Part shown: piece after piece, positions 20,416 through 29,589 of the stretch
Position numbering within the stretch: position 1 is the first letter of the stretch
How the letters are laid out: each line of letters begins with the position of its first letter
NCBI RefSeq assembly: GCF_900497695.1
Contig: NZ_UIDD01000006.1
Span: forward strand, 1 to 64,000
Source: Pseudomonas wadenswilerensis
GTDB taxonomy: Bacteria; Pseudomonadota; Gammaproteobacteria; Pseudomonadales; Pseudomonadaceae
Direction: 5' to 3'
DNA: 64,000 nucleotides
Notes under the pieces: generated by a model
Told to the model about the DNA's origin: nothing
The model's input: only the letters and a program-made list of their open reading frames with translations
The model's database searches: none
Translations under genes and position numbers: made by a program

Positions 20416-21921
20416 ATGTGTGGCATCGTCGGTATCGTCGGTAAGTCGAACGTCAATCAGGCGCTGTATGACGCGCTAACCGTCCTCCAGCACCGCGGCC
20501 AGGACGCTGCCGGTATTGTGACCAGCCATGATGGCCGGTTATTCCTGCGCAAGGACAACGGCCTGGTCCGTGACGTCTTCCAGCAGCGGCATATGCAGCG
20601 CCTGGTCGGTCACATGGGTATTGGCCACGTGCGCTACCCGACTGCGGGCAGCTCGACCTCGGCCGAGGCCCAGCCGTTCTACGTCAACTCGCCCTACGGC
20701 ATCACCCTGGCGCACAACGGCAACCTGACCAACGTCGAACAGTTGGCCAAGGAGATCTACGAGTCCGACCTGCGCCACGTCAATACCAACTCCGACTCGG
20801 AAGTGCTGCTCAACGTCTTCGCCCATGAGCTGGCGGTGCGTGGCAAGCTGCAACCGACCGAAGAAGACGTGTTCGCCGCAGTCACCGACGTGCACAACCG
20901 TTGCGTCGGCGGTTACGCGGTGGTGGCGATGATCACCGGCTACGGCATTGTTGGTTTCCGTGACCCCAACGGCATCCGTCCGATCGTCTTCGGCCAGCGT
21001 CACACCGACGAAGGCGTCGAGTACATGATCGCCTCCGAAAGCGTTTCGCTGGACGTGCTGGGCTTCACCCTGATCCGTGACCTGGCGCCGGGCGAAGCGG
21101 TGTACATCACTGAAGAGGGCAAGCTGCACACCCGTCAGTGCGCGACCAACCCGCAGCTGTCGCCGTGCATCTTCGAGCACGTCTACCTGGCCCGTCCTGA
21201 CTCGATCATCGACGGCGTCTCGGTGTACAAGGCGCGCCTGCGCATGGGCGAGAAGCTGGCCGAGAAGATCCTGCGCGAGCGTCCGGACCACGACATCGAC
21301 GTGGTTATCCCGATTCCCGACACCAGCCGCACCGCGGCGCTGGAACTGGCCAACCACCTGGGCGTCAAGTTCCGCGAAGGCTTCGTCAAGAACCGCTACA
21401 TCGGCCGTACCTTCATCATGCCCGGCCAGGCCGCGCGCAAGAAATCGGTACGCCAGAAGCTCAACGCCATCGAGCTGGAGTTCCGCGGCAAGAACGTGAT
21501 GCTGGTGGACGACTCGATCGTGCGCGGCACCACCTGCAAGCAGATCATCCAGATGGCCCGCGAAGCCGGCGCGAAAAACGTCTACTTCTGCTCCGCCGCC
21601 CCGGCGGTACGCTTCCCTAACGTCTACGGCATCGATATGCCGAGCGCCCACGAGCTGATCGCGCACAACCGCAGCACCCAGGATGTCGCCGAACTGATCG
21701 GCGCCGACTGGCTGGTCTACCAGGACCTGCCGGACCTGATCGAAGCGGTCGGCGGTGGCAAGATCAAGATCGAGCATTTCGATTGCGCGGTGTTCGACGG
21801 CAAGTACGTCACCGGCGACATCGACGAAGCCTACCTGGACAAGATCGAGCAGGCGCGCAACGACGCCTCCAAGGTCAAGAACCAGGCGGTCAGCGCGATC
21901 ATCGACCTCTACAACAACTAA
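20416..21921 (+). CDS. purF: Amidophosphoribosyltransferase
   Basis: A 501-residue enzyme that starts de novo purine synthesis by transferring glutamine amide nitrogen to PRPP. The start is set at 20416 because cysteine must follow the initiator Met (MCGIVGIVG) to become the N-terminal nucleophile of the glutaminase domain. The in-frame TTG at 20407 would bury it. [20 protein letters not shown] and the PRPP loop [13 protein letters not shown] are all present. It sits between cvpA and metZ. Confidence 0.97.
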   Translation: MCGIVGIVGKSNVNQALYDALTVLQHRGQDAAGIVTSHDGRLFLRKDNGLVRDVFQQRHMQRLVGHMGIGHVRYPTAGSSTSAEAQPFYVNSPYGITLAHNGNLTNVEQLAKEIYESDLRHVNTNSDSEVLLNVFAHELAVRGKLQPTEEDVFAAVTDVHNRCVGGYAVVAMITGYGIVGFRDPNGIRPIVFGQRHTDEGVEYMIASESVSLDVLGFTLIRDLAPGEAVYITEEGKLHTRQCATNPQLSPCIFEHVYLARPDSIIDGVSVYKARLRMGEKLAEKILRERPDHDIDVVIPIPDTSRTAALELANHLGVKFREGFVKNRYIGRTFIMPGQAARKKSVRQKLNAIELEFRGKNVMLVDDSIVRGTTCKQIIQMAREAGAKNVYFCSAAPAVRFPNVYGIDMPSAHELIAHNRSTQDVAELIGADWLVYQDLPDLIEAVGGGKIKIEHFDCAVFDGKYVTGDIDEAYLDKIEQARNDASKVKNQAVSAIIDLYNN

Positions 21922-21936
21922 GTTAGGAGCAGCGGC

Positions 21937-23148
21937 ATGACACAGGAATGGGATGCCGGGCGCCTGGACAGCGACCTCGAAGGGGTCGCTTTCGACACGC
22001 TGGCGGTACGCGCCGGCCAGCATCGCACGCCGGAAGGTGAGCACAGCGACCCGCTGTTCTTCACCTCCAGCTACGTGTTCCGCACGGCGGCCGATGCCGC
22101 CGCGCGGTTCGCCGGCGAGGTTCCAGGCAACGTCTATTCACGCTACACCAACCCGACCGTACGCGCGTTCGAAGAGCGCATCGCCGCCCTCGAAGGCGCC
22201 GAGCAGGCGGTGGCCACCTCCACCGGCATGTCGGCGATCCTTTCGACCGTCATGGCCCTGTGCAGCGCTGGTGACCATGTGCTGGTCTCGCAGAGCGTCT
22301 TCGGTTCGACCATCAGCCTGTTCGAGAAGTACTTCAAGCGCTTCGGCGTGCAGGTCGACTACGTGCCGCTGCCCGATCTGGCCGCCTGGGACCAGGCGAT
22401 CAAGGCCAACACCAAGCTGCTGTTCGTCGAATCGCCCTCAAACCCCTTGGCCGAGCTGGTGGATATCGCCGCCCTGGCCGAGATCGCCCATGCCAAGGGC
22501 GCGCAACTGGTGGTCGACAACTGTTTCAGCACCCCGGCCTTGCAGCAGCCGCTGAAGCTGGGCGCCGACATTGTCGTGCACTCGGCGACCAAGTTCATCG
22601 ACGGCCAGGGTCGTTGCATGGGCGGCGTGGTTGCCGGGCGCAGCGAGCAGATGAAGGAAGTGGTGGGCTTTCTGCGCACCGCCGGGCCGTCGCTGAGCCC
22701 GTTCAACGCCTGGATCTTCCTCAAGGGCCTGGAGACCCTCAACCTGCGCATGCGCGCCCACTGCGCCAACGCCCAGGCCCTGGCCGAATGGCTGGAGCAG
22801 CAGGACGGCATCGACAAGGTCCATTACGCGGGCCTGCAGAGCCATCCGCAGCATGAGCTGGCCAAGCAGCAGATGAGCGGCTTCGGCGCGGTGGTGAGCT
22901 TCGAGGTCAAGGGCGGCAAAGAGGGCGCCTGGCGCTTCATCGACGCCACCCGGCTGATTTCGATCACCGCCAACCTGGGTGACAGCAAGACCACCATCAC
23001 CCACCCGGGCACCACTTCCCACGGCCGTCTGTCGCCGCAGGAGCGTGAGGCTGCCGGCATTCGCGACAGCCTGATCCGGGTTGCCGTGGGCCTGGAAGAC
23101 GTCGCTGACCTCAAGGCTGATCTGGCCCGCGGGCTGGCGGCGCTGTGA
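21937..23148 (+). CDS. metZ: O-succinylhomoserine sulfhydrylase
   Basis: A 403-residue Cys/Met-metabolism PLP enzyme. It makes homocysteine directly from O-succinylhomoserine and sulfide, the Pseudomonas route to methionine. Marks are [28 protein letters not shown], and the PLP lysine in [16 protein letters not shown] (about residue 210). The start is preceded by TTAGGAGCAGCGGC. The assignment as metZ rather than metB/metY rests on the conserved purF-metZ-SDR order and overall similarity. Confidence 0.94.
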   Translation: MTQEWDAGRLDSDLEGVAFDTLAVRAGQHRTPEGEHSDPLFFTSSYVFRTAADAAARFAGEVPGNVYSRYTNPTVRAFEERIAALEGAEQAVATSTGMSAILSTVMALCSAGDHVLVSQSVFGSTISLFEKYFKRFGVQVDYVPLPDLAAWDQAIKANTKLLFVESPSNPLAELVDIAALAEIAHAKGAQLVVDNCFSTPALQQPLKLGADIVVHSATKFIDGQGRCMGGVVAGRSEQMKEVVGFLRTAGPSLSPFNAWIFLKGLETLNLRMRAHCANAQALAEWLEQQDGIDKVHYAGLQSHPQHELAKQQMSGFGAVVSFEVKGGKEGAWRFIDATRLISITANLGDSKTTITHPGTTSHGRLSPQEREAAGIRDSLIRVAVGLEDVADLKADLARGLAAL

Positions 23149-23918
23149 TCGACTGGTCGGTGGGCGACAGCAGCCATAACGGCCGCGTCGCCCTGGTCAC
23201 CGGGGCGGTGCGGGGCATTGGCCTGGGCATTGCCGCCTGGCTGATCAGTGAAGGCTGGCAGGTGGTGCTCACTGACCTCGACCGTGCCCGTGGCGCGAAA
23301 GTCGCCAAGGTGCTTGGCGACAACGCCTGGTTCGTCGGCATGGATGTCGCCGACGAAGCCCAGGTGATGACCGGCGTGGCCCAAGTGCTGGGCCAGTTTG
23401 GCCGGCTCGACGCCCTGGTGTGCAACGCGGCGATTGCCGACCCGCACAACACCACCCTCGAAAGCCTGAGCCTGGCGCACTGGAACCGGGTGCTGGCGGT
23501 CAACCTCGGTGGCCCGATGCTGCTGGCCAAGCACTGTGCGCCGTACCTGCGCGCCCATTGCGGGGCGATCGTCAACCTGGCGTCGACCCGCGCCGGGCAA
23601 TCGGAACCCGACACCGAGGCCTATGCCGCGAGCAAGGGCGGGCTGCTGGCCCTGACCCATGCCCTGGCCATGAGCCTGGGCCCGGAGATTCGCGTCAATG
23701 CGGTAAGCCCCGGCTGGATCGATGCCCGTGATCCCGCCCAGCGCCGTGCCGAGCCCCTGACCGAAGCCGACCATGCCCAGCATCCGGCGGGCAGGGTAGG
23801 GACGGTGGAAGACGTGGCGGCGATGGTGGCCTGGTTGCTGTCGCGCAATGCCGGCTTCGTCACCGGCCAGGAATTTGTGGTCGACGGTGGCATGACCAAG
23901 AAGATGATCTATCGGTAG
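23145..23918 (+). CDS. Short-chain dehydrogenase/reductase
   Basis: A 257-residue SDR. The cofactor motif is [18 protein letters not shown], with NAAIADP in the middle. The catalytic site is intact: Ser in [10 protein letters not shown] and YAASK. The GTG start at 23145 overlaps the metZ TGA, which suggests coupling. A terminator-like hairpin follows. Neighbours do not reveal the substrate. Confidence 0.9.
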   Translation: MIDWSVGDSSHNGRVALVTGAVRGIGLGIAAWLISEGWQVVLTDLDRARGAKVAKVLGDNAWFVGMDVADEAQVMTGVAQVLGQFGRLDALVCNAAIADPHNTTLESLSLAHWNRVLAVNLGGPMLLAKHCAPYLRAHCGAIVNLASTRAGQSEPDTEAYAASKGGLLALTHALAMSLGPEIRVNAVSPGWIDARDPAQRRAEPLTEADHAQHPAGRVGTVEDVAAMVAWLLSRNAGFVTGQEFVVDGGMTKKMIYR

Positions 23919-23968
23919 CGGCAAGATGTCCGCAATGTGCTTTTGATTTTGCTTTTTCTTGTGGCTTG

Positions 23969-23995
23969 CAGCTTGAAGCTTGAAGCTGTTTTTTT
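23969..23995 (+). terminator. Probable terminator of the cvpA-purF-metZ-SDR unit
   Basis: CAGCTT (23969-23974) pairs with AAGCTG (23983-23988) and is followed by seven T residues. Directly after it, ttttttcacctcagtgaaaaaa (about 23990-24011) is a second, AT-rich palindrome. Confidence 0.6.
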
Positions 23996-24026
23996 CACCT
24001 CAGTGAAAAAAACTTCAATCAGGCTA

Positions 24027-24055
24027 TTGACTTAGGTTCGATACCTGCGTAAATT
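24027..24055 (+). promoter_or_regulatory. Sigma70 promoter of the tRNA cluster
   Basis: TTGACT (24027-24032) and TAAATT (24050-24055) are separated by exactly 17 bp. Transcription should start near 24062, about 16 nt upstream of tRNA-Val. No other promoter-like pair was seen before the three tRNA-Asp genes, so all four tRNAs are probably one transcript. Confidence 0.75.
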
Positions 24056-24077
24056 TCGCCACCTCAGCGAAGCACAC

Positions 24078-24153
24078 GGGTGATTAGCTCAGCCGGGAGA
24101 GCATCTGCCTTACAAGCAGAGGGTCGGCGGTTCGATCCCGTCATCACCCACCA
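24078..24153 (+). tRNA. tRNA-Val (anticodon TAC)
   Basis: A 76-nt cloverleaf. The acceptor GGGTGAT pairs with ATCACCC, the anticodon arm is TCTGC-CTTACAA-GCAGA (anticodon TAC), the T loop is GGTTCGATCC, and CCA is encoded. Confidence 0.97.
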
Positions 24154-24229
24154 CTTCCTGAGATGTTCCTGACCCGACACTTTCGCAAGAAGGTGTTACC
24201 AGAGAGGAACCGGACGCAAGTCCATATGC

Positions 24230-24306
24230 GCAGCGGTAGTTCAGTCGGTTAGAATACCGGCCTGTCACGCCGGGGGTCGCGGGTTCGAGTCCCGTCCGCT
24301 GCGCCA
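24230..24306 (+). tRNA. tRNA-Asp (anticodon GTC), copy 1
   Basis: A 77-nt tRNA. The acceptor GCAGCGG pairs with CCGCTGC, the anticodon arm is CCGGC-CTGTCAC-GCCGG (GTC), the T arm is GCGGGTTCGAGTCCCGT, and CCA is encoded. It is identical to the two following copies. Confidence 0.97.
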
Positions 24307-24404
24307 CTATTCTCCAGATCGGTCAACGACCGGTTTGAGGTTCCAAGGCTGAATAGCCTTGAAGCCAGATCCCAGTTTCAAGCGGGCGTAAGCCTGTACG
24401 ATAC

Positions 24405-24481
24405 GCAGCGGTAGTTCAGTCGGTTAGAATACCGGCCTGTCACGCCGGGGGTCGCGGGTTCGAGTCCCGTCCGCTGCGCCA
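24405..24481 (+). tRNA. tRNA-Asp (anticodon GTC), copy 2
   Basis: Identical 77-nt sequence to copy 1. It is followed about 45 bp later by an imperfect terminator-like hairpin (24524-24547). Confidence 0.97.
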
Positions 24482-24523
24482 TCTTCGCCTCGAGGCCCTT
24501 GAACTCCTCGAAGCAACAAAGAG

Positions 24524-24547
24524 AGCGACCTGAGGTTGCTTTTTTTG
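24524..24547 (+). terminator. Imperfect terminator between tRNA-Asp copies 2 and 3
   Basis: AGCGACC pairs with GGTTGCT (one G-T pair) and a run of seven T follows. It resembles the terminator after copy 3 and its preceding sequence (aagcaacaaagagagcgacc) is nearly the same, so the tRNA-plus-terminator unit appears to be duplicated. Read-through or a separate promoter would be needed for copy 3. Confidence 0.6.
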
Positions 24548-24592
24548 TGCCCGGGGTTTGCAGCCTTTGCGCAGCCCGGGTGAGCACGACAC

Positions 24593-24669
24593 GCAGCGGT
24601 AGTTCAGTCGGTTAGAATACCGGCCTGTCACGCCGGGGGTCGCGGGTTCGAGTCCCGTCCGCTGCGCCA
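24593..24669 (+). tRNA. tRNA-Asp (anticodon GTC), copy 3
   Basis: Third identical 77-nt copy with encoded CCA. It lies downstream of the imperfect hairpin at 24524 and directly upstream of the strong terminator at 24688. Confidence 0.97.
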
Positions 24670-24687
24670 TATCGAAGTAACAAAGAA

Positions 24688-24711
24688 AGCGACCCGCGGG
24701 TCGCTTTTTTT
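24688..24711 (+). terminator. Terminator of the tRNA cluster
   Basis: AGCGACCC and GGGTCGCT form a perfect stem around a CGC loop (agcgacccgcgggtcgct), followed by seven T residues. Confidence 0.92.
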
Positions 24712-24740
24712 GTGCCTGAATTTCGGCACTGTGGTGTGGC

Positions 24741-24814
24741 CATCGCCGGCAAGGCCGGCTCCCACAGGAGCGCGGTGTACACAAAACTTGTGGGAGCTGG
24801 CCTTGCCAGCGATG
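24741..24814. repeat. REP pair (BIME)
   Basis: catcgccggcaaggccggct...cccacag and cttgtgggagctgg...ccagcgatg face each other. The left unit is the intact version of the REP that IS110 entered at the start of the window. Confidence 0.88.
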
Positions 24815-24886
24815 AGGCCTACTTGGTCTACATCCAGTCCTCACAACCGCTATGCTAGAGCCTCCAGTCTTCCACTGAGGTTCAGG

Positions 24887-25636
24887 ATGAACAATCTTCA
24901 AGACTCGATCGCGGTGATCACCGGCGCCGGACGCGGCCTGGGTGCAGCCCTGGCCATCTCCCTGGCTGACGCCGGTTGCAAAGTGGTGCTCTGTGGCCGC
25001 AATGAGGCGGCGCTGGCACACGTCGCCGCCACCATCGAAACCCGCACAGGCCAACTGCCGATCACTGTTCAGGTCGACCTGGCCGACAGCGCCAGCGTAA
25101 CCCGCGCGACGCAAACCATCAGCCAGCGCTTTCCCACCGTCGACCTGCTGATCAACAACGGTGCCATGTGGCTGGAACAGAACGAGCAGGGCTACTCGCC
25201 TGAGGACGTCCACGGCGTGATCAACGCCGCGGTCACCGGCACCTTCCTCTTCACCCAGGGCCTGCTGCCTTCCCTGCGCCGTTCCCAGCGCCCGGACATC
25301 GTCACCATAGGCTCGATCAGCGCTTTGCCCAATGCCGCCTTGCAGAGCGTCTCAGTGCCGTTCTACGCCGCCAAGCACGCCCAGCGAGCCTTGGCCGAGG
25401 GCTTGCGTCAACAACTGGCCGGCACGCCGATCCGTTCGCTGTGCGTGCACCCGCCCTACCTGGACGATATCTCCCCGACCGAACCTGCCTGGGAGGCGGC
25501 CGCCCAGCGCCGGAAGGGCGAGCGCGGCACCAACCGTGACGTGGTCGAGGCCGTGCTGTTTGCCGTGACCCGGCCGCGGCATGTGAGCCTGTCGTCGATC
25601 GTTATCGATAGCGATGACGGCGGTCTGTTCGGCTGA
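24887..25636 (+). CDS. SDR-family oxidoreductase with an atypical active site
   Basis: A 249-residue SDR with an intact cofactor motif (AVITGAGRGLGAALAISLA), LLINNGAMWL and SISALPN (catalytic Ser region). The usual YxxxK reads F-Y-A-A-K: the tyrosine is one position too close to the lysine and phenylalanine occupies the canonical place. It may therefore have altered catalysis or a non-redox role. The ATG at 24887 follows GAGGTTCAGG. It is single and convergent with the chemoreceptor gene, whose stop lies eight bases away. Confidence 0.88.
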   Translation: MNNLQDSIAVITGAGRGLGAALAISLADAGCKVVLCGRNEAALAHVAATIETRTGQLPITVQVDLADSASVTRATQTISQRFPTVDLLINNGAMWLEQNEQGYSPEDVHGVINAAVTGTFLFTQGLLPSLRRSQRPDIVTIGSISALPNAALQSVSVPFYAAKHAQRALAEGLRQQLAGTPIRSLCVHPPYLDDISPTEPAWEAAAQRRKGERGTNRDVVEAVLFAVTRPRHVSLSSIVIDSDDGGLFG

Positions 25637-25644
25637 TCTGGCCG

Positions 25645-27198
25645 TCAAACCCTGAAGCGCGCCACCAGCTGTTGCAGTTCGCTGCCCAGGCGCGCCAGCT
25701 CCACCGACGAGGCCGCGGTCTGCTGCGAAGCGGTTGACGACTGTTCAGCCACGTCACGCACGCTGAGCACGCTGCGGTTGATCGATTCGGCCACGCTGCT
25801 CTGCTGTTCGGCAGCGGTGGCGATCTGCAGGTTCATGCTCTGGATGCTGGTCACGGTCTGGGTGATGGCCTGCAGTTCGATACCGGCCTGATTGGCCAAC
25901 GCTACCGTGCCGCCGACCTGCTGCTGGTTGGCGTGCATCATTTCGGCAGCCTTCTGCGCGCCCTGTTGCAAGGACACGATCAGCGTCTCGATCTGCGCTG
26001 TCGACTGCTGGGTACGCTGGGCCAGCCCGCGTACCTCGTCGGCCACCACGGCAAAACCGCGGCCGGCCTCGCCAGCGCGCGCTGCTTCAATGGCGGCGTT
26101 GAGGGCCAGCAGGTTGGTCTGCTCGGCAATGGCGTTGATCACCGTCATTACCGTGCCGATACGCTCGCTTTCTTCCGACAACTGACTGACCGCACTGGCC
26201 GAGTTGCCGATGTCATCGGCCAACTGGCCAATCTGGCTCAGGGCCTGTTGCACCACGCGATTGCCCTGTTTGGCCTGGCTGTCGGCCTGGCGCGTGGCTT
26301 CGCTGGCTTCTTCGGCATTGCGCGCGACTTCCTGCACGGTAGCGACCATCTCGCTCATCGCCGTGGCCACCTGGTCGGTCTCGACCTTCTGGCTGGTGAT
26401 GCCGGCGCTGGTCTGTTCGGTGATGGTCGACAGCTCTTCGGCGGCGGTCGACAGCTGGCGGGTGACATGCCCGGCCTGGCCGAGCATTTCCCGCAGGTTG
26501 TTGCCGCTTTGCGCCAGGGCTTGCAACAACTGGCCGAACTCGTCGCGGCGGGGTTCGCTGGCGGTGTTGGTCAGGTCGCCTTCGCCAATGCGCCGGGCAA
26601 TTTCCACGGCCTGGCGCAGCGGCTGGGTGACCTGACGGATGATCAGCGCGCTGATCAGCACGCCCAGCACCAGGGCGGCGAACAGCAGGCTGAGCATCAA
26701 GCTGCGGCTGTTGCTCGACTCCTCGGTGCTCTTCTGGTTTTGCAGGGTGATTAGCTGGTTGATCGCTTCAAGGCCCCGATGGACGTTTTCCAGCAGTTGA
26801 TCGTGAAGCTTGGTCTGCAGCAGGGTGCCTCCGGTGGCCGCTTTCAGTTGCTCGAACTGCTCCAGGTATTGCTTGAGGTCGTCGCCAGTGGCTGTGAGCA
26901 AGCGCTGCGAATCGGCATCGGGCAAGGCGGCGAGGTTTTCCTCGACCAACTGTGTGGCCTGTTGATGGGCCTTGGTCAGCTGGCTGGCGAAGGTGGCGTC
27001 GCGCCGTTGCTCGAAGCTCAGTTGGGCGGCGCGCATTTCATTGAGGTTGTCGAGGATGTAATTGACCGACACCAGGCGGTCGGCCCGTTGGGTCAGGGTG
27101 TTCAGGCTGTTGATGGCGGTAATGGCCAGCAGCGCCATCAACACCAGGATGGGCGCAAAACCGAGCAACAGCTTGATTTTCACGGAGAGGTTTTTCAC
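25645..27198 (-). CDS. Methyl-accepting chemotaxis protein
   Basis: A 517-residue transmembrane chemoreceptor. TM1 is near residues 8-30 ([20 protein letters not shown]), followed by a helical periplasmic sensor of about 155 residues and TM2 near 187-210. A HAMP domain comes next, then the cytoplasmic hairpin with [19 protein letters not shown] and [18 protein letters not shown]. The sensor looks like a four-helix bundle; its ligand is unknown. The start is GTG at 27198 with AGGAG about 8 nt upstream. No C-terminal CheR-docking pentapeptide was seen. Confidence 0.95.
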   Translation of the reverse strand: MKNLSVKIKLLLGFAPILVLMALLAITAINSLNTLTQRADRLVSVNYILDNLNEMRAAQLSFEQRRDATFASQLTKAHQQATQLVEENLAALPDADSQRLLTATGDDLKQYLEQFEQLKAATGGTLLQTKLHDQLLENVHRGLEAINQLITLQNQKSTEESSNSRSLMLSLLFAALVLGVLISALIIRQVTQPLRQAVEIARRIGEGDLTNTASEPRRDEFGQLLQALAQSGNNLREMLGQAGHVTRQLSTAAEELSTITEQTSAGITSQKVETDQVATAMSEMVATVQEVARNAEEASEATRQADSQAKQGNRVVQQALSQIGQLADDIGNSASAVSQLSEESERIGTVMTVINAIAEQTNLLALNAAIEAARAGEAGRGFAVVADEVRGLAQRTQQSTAQIETLIVSLQQGAQKAAEMMHANQQQVGGTVALANQAGIELQAITQTVTSIQSMNLQIATAAEQQSSVAESINRSVLSVRDVAEQSSTASQQTAASSVELARLGSELQQLVARFRV

Positions 27199-27469
27199 CG
27201 AGGTAACTCCTGTCGACCTGTATGGATGGGGTGGTGGCTAGTTGCCAGCGTAGCCGTAGAATGTGCCAGGCAATAGTCGGATGGATCCGATCAACAGGTA
27301 GGGCTTGGTCGAAGTTGCTGTGGGCTTATCGACCAATGGTCAAACCCCGGCGTCAGGGGCGGTAACTGGCGCCTTGCATGAATTTTCTGCGGTGATTGGC
27401 AGGCTATGGTTTCAGCATTCCGCCGATGTGTTGCACAATAGGCACCGACCGTTTTCCTCAGGATTTGCA

Positions 27470-28342
27470 ATGTCAAAGTCAACCGTCTGCAGTGCGCTCG
27501 GGCTGGCCCTTGTGCTGGCGGGTGTTTCCGGCTGTTCTTCGAAGAAAGCTGCCATCTACGAACACGAGAATTTCGCCGACTCGGGCACCTTCTCGCGCAG
27601 CTTTCCGGTGAGTGAAGCCGGTACCTGCGAAGCGGCGCGCCGTGCCTTGCTCAGCCAGGGCTACATCATCACCAGCAGCGACGCTGGCCAGGTCAATGGC
27701 AACAAGAGCTTCCAGCAGACCGGCGATTCTCACCTGCAGATCAGCTTCAATGTGGTCTGCGCCCCTGACAGCGGCGACGAGCAGCGCTCGACCATGTTCG
27801 CCAACGCCCTGCAGGACCGCTACGCGCTGAAAAAATCCAACACCTCGGCCAGCCTCGGCGTGGGTGTGCTGGGTTCGGTGTCGATGCCGATCGGTTCCAG
27901 CGATGATTCGATGGTCAAGGTCGCCAGCGAGACCGTGACGTCGGCCAAGTTCTACGAGCGTTACTTCGCTCTGGTCGAAAGCTTCCTGCCCAAGGAAAAC
28001 AAGAAAAAGGCCGACCCCAAGCCTGCGGCCAAGCCGGCAGTGGAGCTGGGTGTGCCGGAAACTGCGCCGGTAGCGCCACCGGCCGCCCTGGCCCCCACGC
28101 CGGCCGAAGCGCCTGCGCCAGCGGCTCCGGCGTCTGCCGTGCCGGTCAGCGAACCTGCGCCGGCCCCGGCTGCCGAGGCGCCCGCCGCGCCAGTGGTGGA
28201 CGACAGCAACGGCTCGAAGCCGGTACCGCCACCGGCAGAAGCTGCGCCGATCAGCGTCCAGGACAGCAGCACGCCGGCCGAGCCGACCCCGAGCATCGCC
28301 CCGGCAGCACCGGCCAGCAGCAGCGGGCAGGCGCCGCTGTAA
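27470..28342 (+). CDS. DUF2242 lipoprotein
   Basis: A 290-residue lipoprotein. The signal peptide with lipobox (ALGLALVLAGVSGC) gives a lipidated Cys at about 22. It is followed by the conserved DUF2242 domain (about residues 30-180, with FSRSFPVSEAGTCEAARRAL) and a Pro/Ala-rich low-complexity tail. Function is unknown. The start at 27470 is chosen because it yields the signal peptide; longer in-frame starts add non-conserved sequence. The 271 bp between this gene and the chemoreceptor hold no other gene. Confidence 0.85.
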   Translation: MSKSTVCSALGLALVLAGVSGCSSKKAAIYEHENFADSGTFSRSFPVSEAGTCEAARRALLSQGYIITSSDAGQVNGNKSFQQTGDSHLQISFNVVCAPDSGDEQRSTMFANALQDRYALKKSNTSASLGVGVLGSVSMPIGSSDDSMVKVASETVTSAKFYERYFALVESFLPKENKKKADPKPAAKPAVELGVPETAPVAPPAALAPTPAEAPAPAAPASAVPVSEPAPAPAAEAPAAPVVDDSNGSKPVPPPAEAAPISVQDSSTPAEPTPSIAPAAPASSSGQAPL

Positions 28343-28458
28343 ATTCAGCAGTCCCTGCTACGTTGTTTTGATAAGCGTCATTGTCATTTTTCTTTCATCA
28401 CGGCACTTTAGGCTCGTTGACGAATCAATGACATGAATGTGAAACGACGGAGCAGATG

Positions 28459-28545
28459 ATGGACGACTATCAAGAAGAACTACTCGAATACCGCGCCATT
28501 GAGCTCGACCCGGTCGAGCCCGCCGAAGACGCTACCGAGCTGTAA
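28459..28545 (+). CDS. Acidic micro-protein (28 residues)
   Basis: A short frame beginning MDDYQEELLEYRAIELDPV and ending EDATEL. GGAG at 28449-28452 is six bases upstream of the ATG at 28459; an ATG also precedes it at 28456. It is strongly acidic with an amphipathic helical look and no membrane segment. It ends exactly where the convergent AraC gene's stop codon begins. The ribosome binding site and protein-like composition argue for a real gene, but I do not recognise it. Confidence 0.55.
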   Translation: MDDYQEELLEYRAIELDPVEPAEDATEL

Positions 28546-29586
28546 TCAGCCGGTACGCCGCTGGCTGCGGCGAAACTCCCCCGGAGTGATACCGTTCCAG
28601 CGCTTGAACGCGCGCTGAAAGGCCTCTGCCGAGGCAAACCCGAGCAAATAGGCGATCTCGCCAAAGGCCAGCTCCGTGTCGCGGATGTAGGTCATGGCCA
28701 GGTCGCGCCGGGTATCGTTGAGGATGGCGCGAAACTGCGTGCCTTCCTCGGCCAGCTTGCGCCGCAGGGTCCAGGTCGGCAGTTGCAGATGCCTGGCCAC
28801 TTCCTCCAGATCCGGTTCCCGTCCGCCGTTCAGCAACGGCCCCAGCAGGTGCGCGATGCGCTCGCCCAGGCTGCGTATCCGTGTGCGTTGTTCAAGCTCC
28901 GCCTCACACAGTTGCAGCAGGTGCTGCCAGGTGCTCGGGCAGTGCGCCGGGTTGCGCAGGGCAAGGTTGGCGCGGCTCAGGCGCAACTGGTTGGTGGGCG
29001 CGCCGAACTGTACTTGGTTGCTGCTCAAGGCCTGGTAGTGGGCGGCGTAGGCGGGCGCCTCGAACTCGATCTCGACCCGTTCCGCCAGCAGGACCACCCC
29101 TGCCAGGCTCGACAACTGCGCCAGCCAGCCGGCCAATAGTGAATCCACTACAAAGCGGTTGTAGGCGTTGTACGGGCTGATCGAGTAGAAGCGCAGCCAG
29201 GCGCCGCCGCTGTCCTCATGAAAGCTTGAGTGCCCGCGGTAGTTGGCCGCATACAGGGGCTCGAAGCGCAGCAAGGTGCGCGCCGCTTCGCCGACTGTTG
29301 GCGCTTGCGCTGCGGTGACGCCGGCCAGGCCGGCCTGGCCGAGGCGGCTGATGTGGCCCATGTGCAGCCCGAGGGCCGGATCGCCGGTCAGCTCGATGGC
29401 GGCATGGCCCAGGTGCATATAGCGCGGGATCGACAGGCGCGCGCCCGGTTCAGCCAGGCGCGCCGAGTCCAGCCCGTAGCGGGTGAGCAGGGGCCCGGGA
29501 TCGATCCCGCGTTGTTGCAGGGTTTCGCTCAACGGCTGGATAAAACCGACCGACAGATCGCCCAGGCGCACACGCGGGCTGTTCAT
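28546..29586 (-). CDS. AraC-family transcriptional regulator
   Basis: A 346-residue regulator of the OruR/ArgR-like AraC subgroup. A large N-terminal Arabinose_bd-type domain (about residues 10-200, GFIQPLSETLQQRGIDPGPL) precedes a C-terminal double HTH (about 245-340, LGFASAEAFQRAFKRWNGIT with PGEFR). TAAGGC precedes the ATG. It is separated from the upstream nitrilase-fold gene by only three bases, so the two form an operon. The regulator may therefore respond to, or act in the same process as, that protein. Confidence 0.92.
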   Translation of the reverse strand: MNSPRVRLGDLSVGFIQPLSETLQQRGIDPGPLLTRYGLDSARLAEPGARLSIPRYMHLGHAAIELTGDPALGLHMGHISRLGQAGLAGVTAAQAPTVGEAARTLLRFEPLYAANYRGHSSFHEDSGGAWLRFYSISPYNAYNRFVVDSLLAGWLAQLSSLAGVVLLAERVEIEFEAPAYAAHYQALSSNQVQFGAPTNQLRLSRANLALRNPAHCPSTWQHLLQLCEAELEQRTRIRSLGERIAHLLGPLLNGGREPDLEEVARHLQLPTWTLRRKLAEEGTQFRAILNDTRRDLAMTYIRDTELAFGEIAYLLGFASAEAFQRAFKRWNGITPGEFRRSQRRTG

Positions 29587-29589
29587 GCC

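Noticed and set aside
24110..25213. Minus-strand frames containing MAQRTGLEPATPGVTGRYSN over the tRNA-Asp genes
   Set aside because: This peptide is the antisense translation of tRNA-Asp, a common false annotation in databases.
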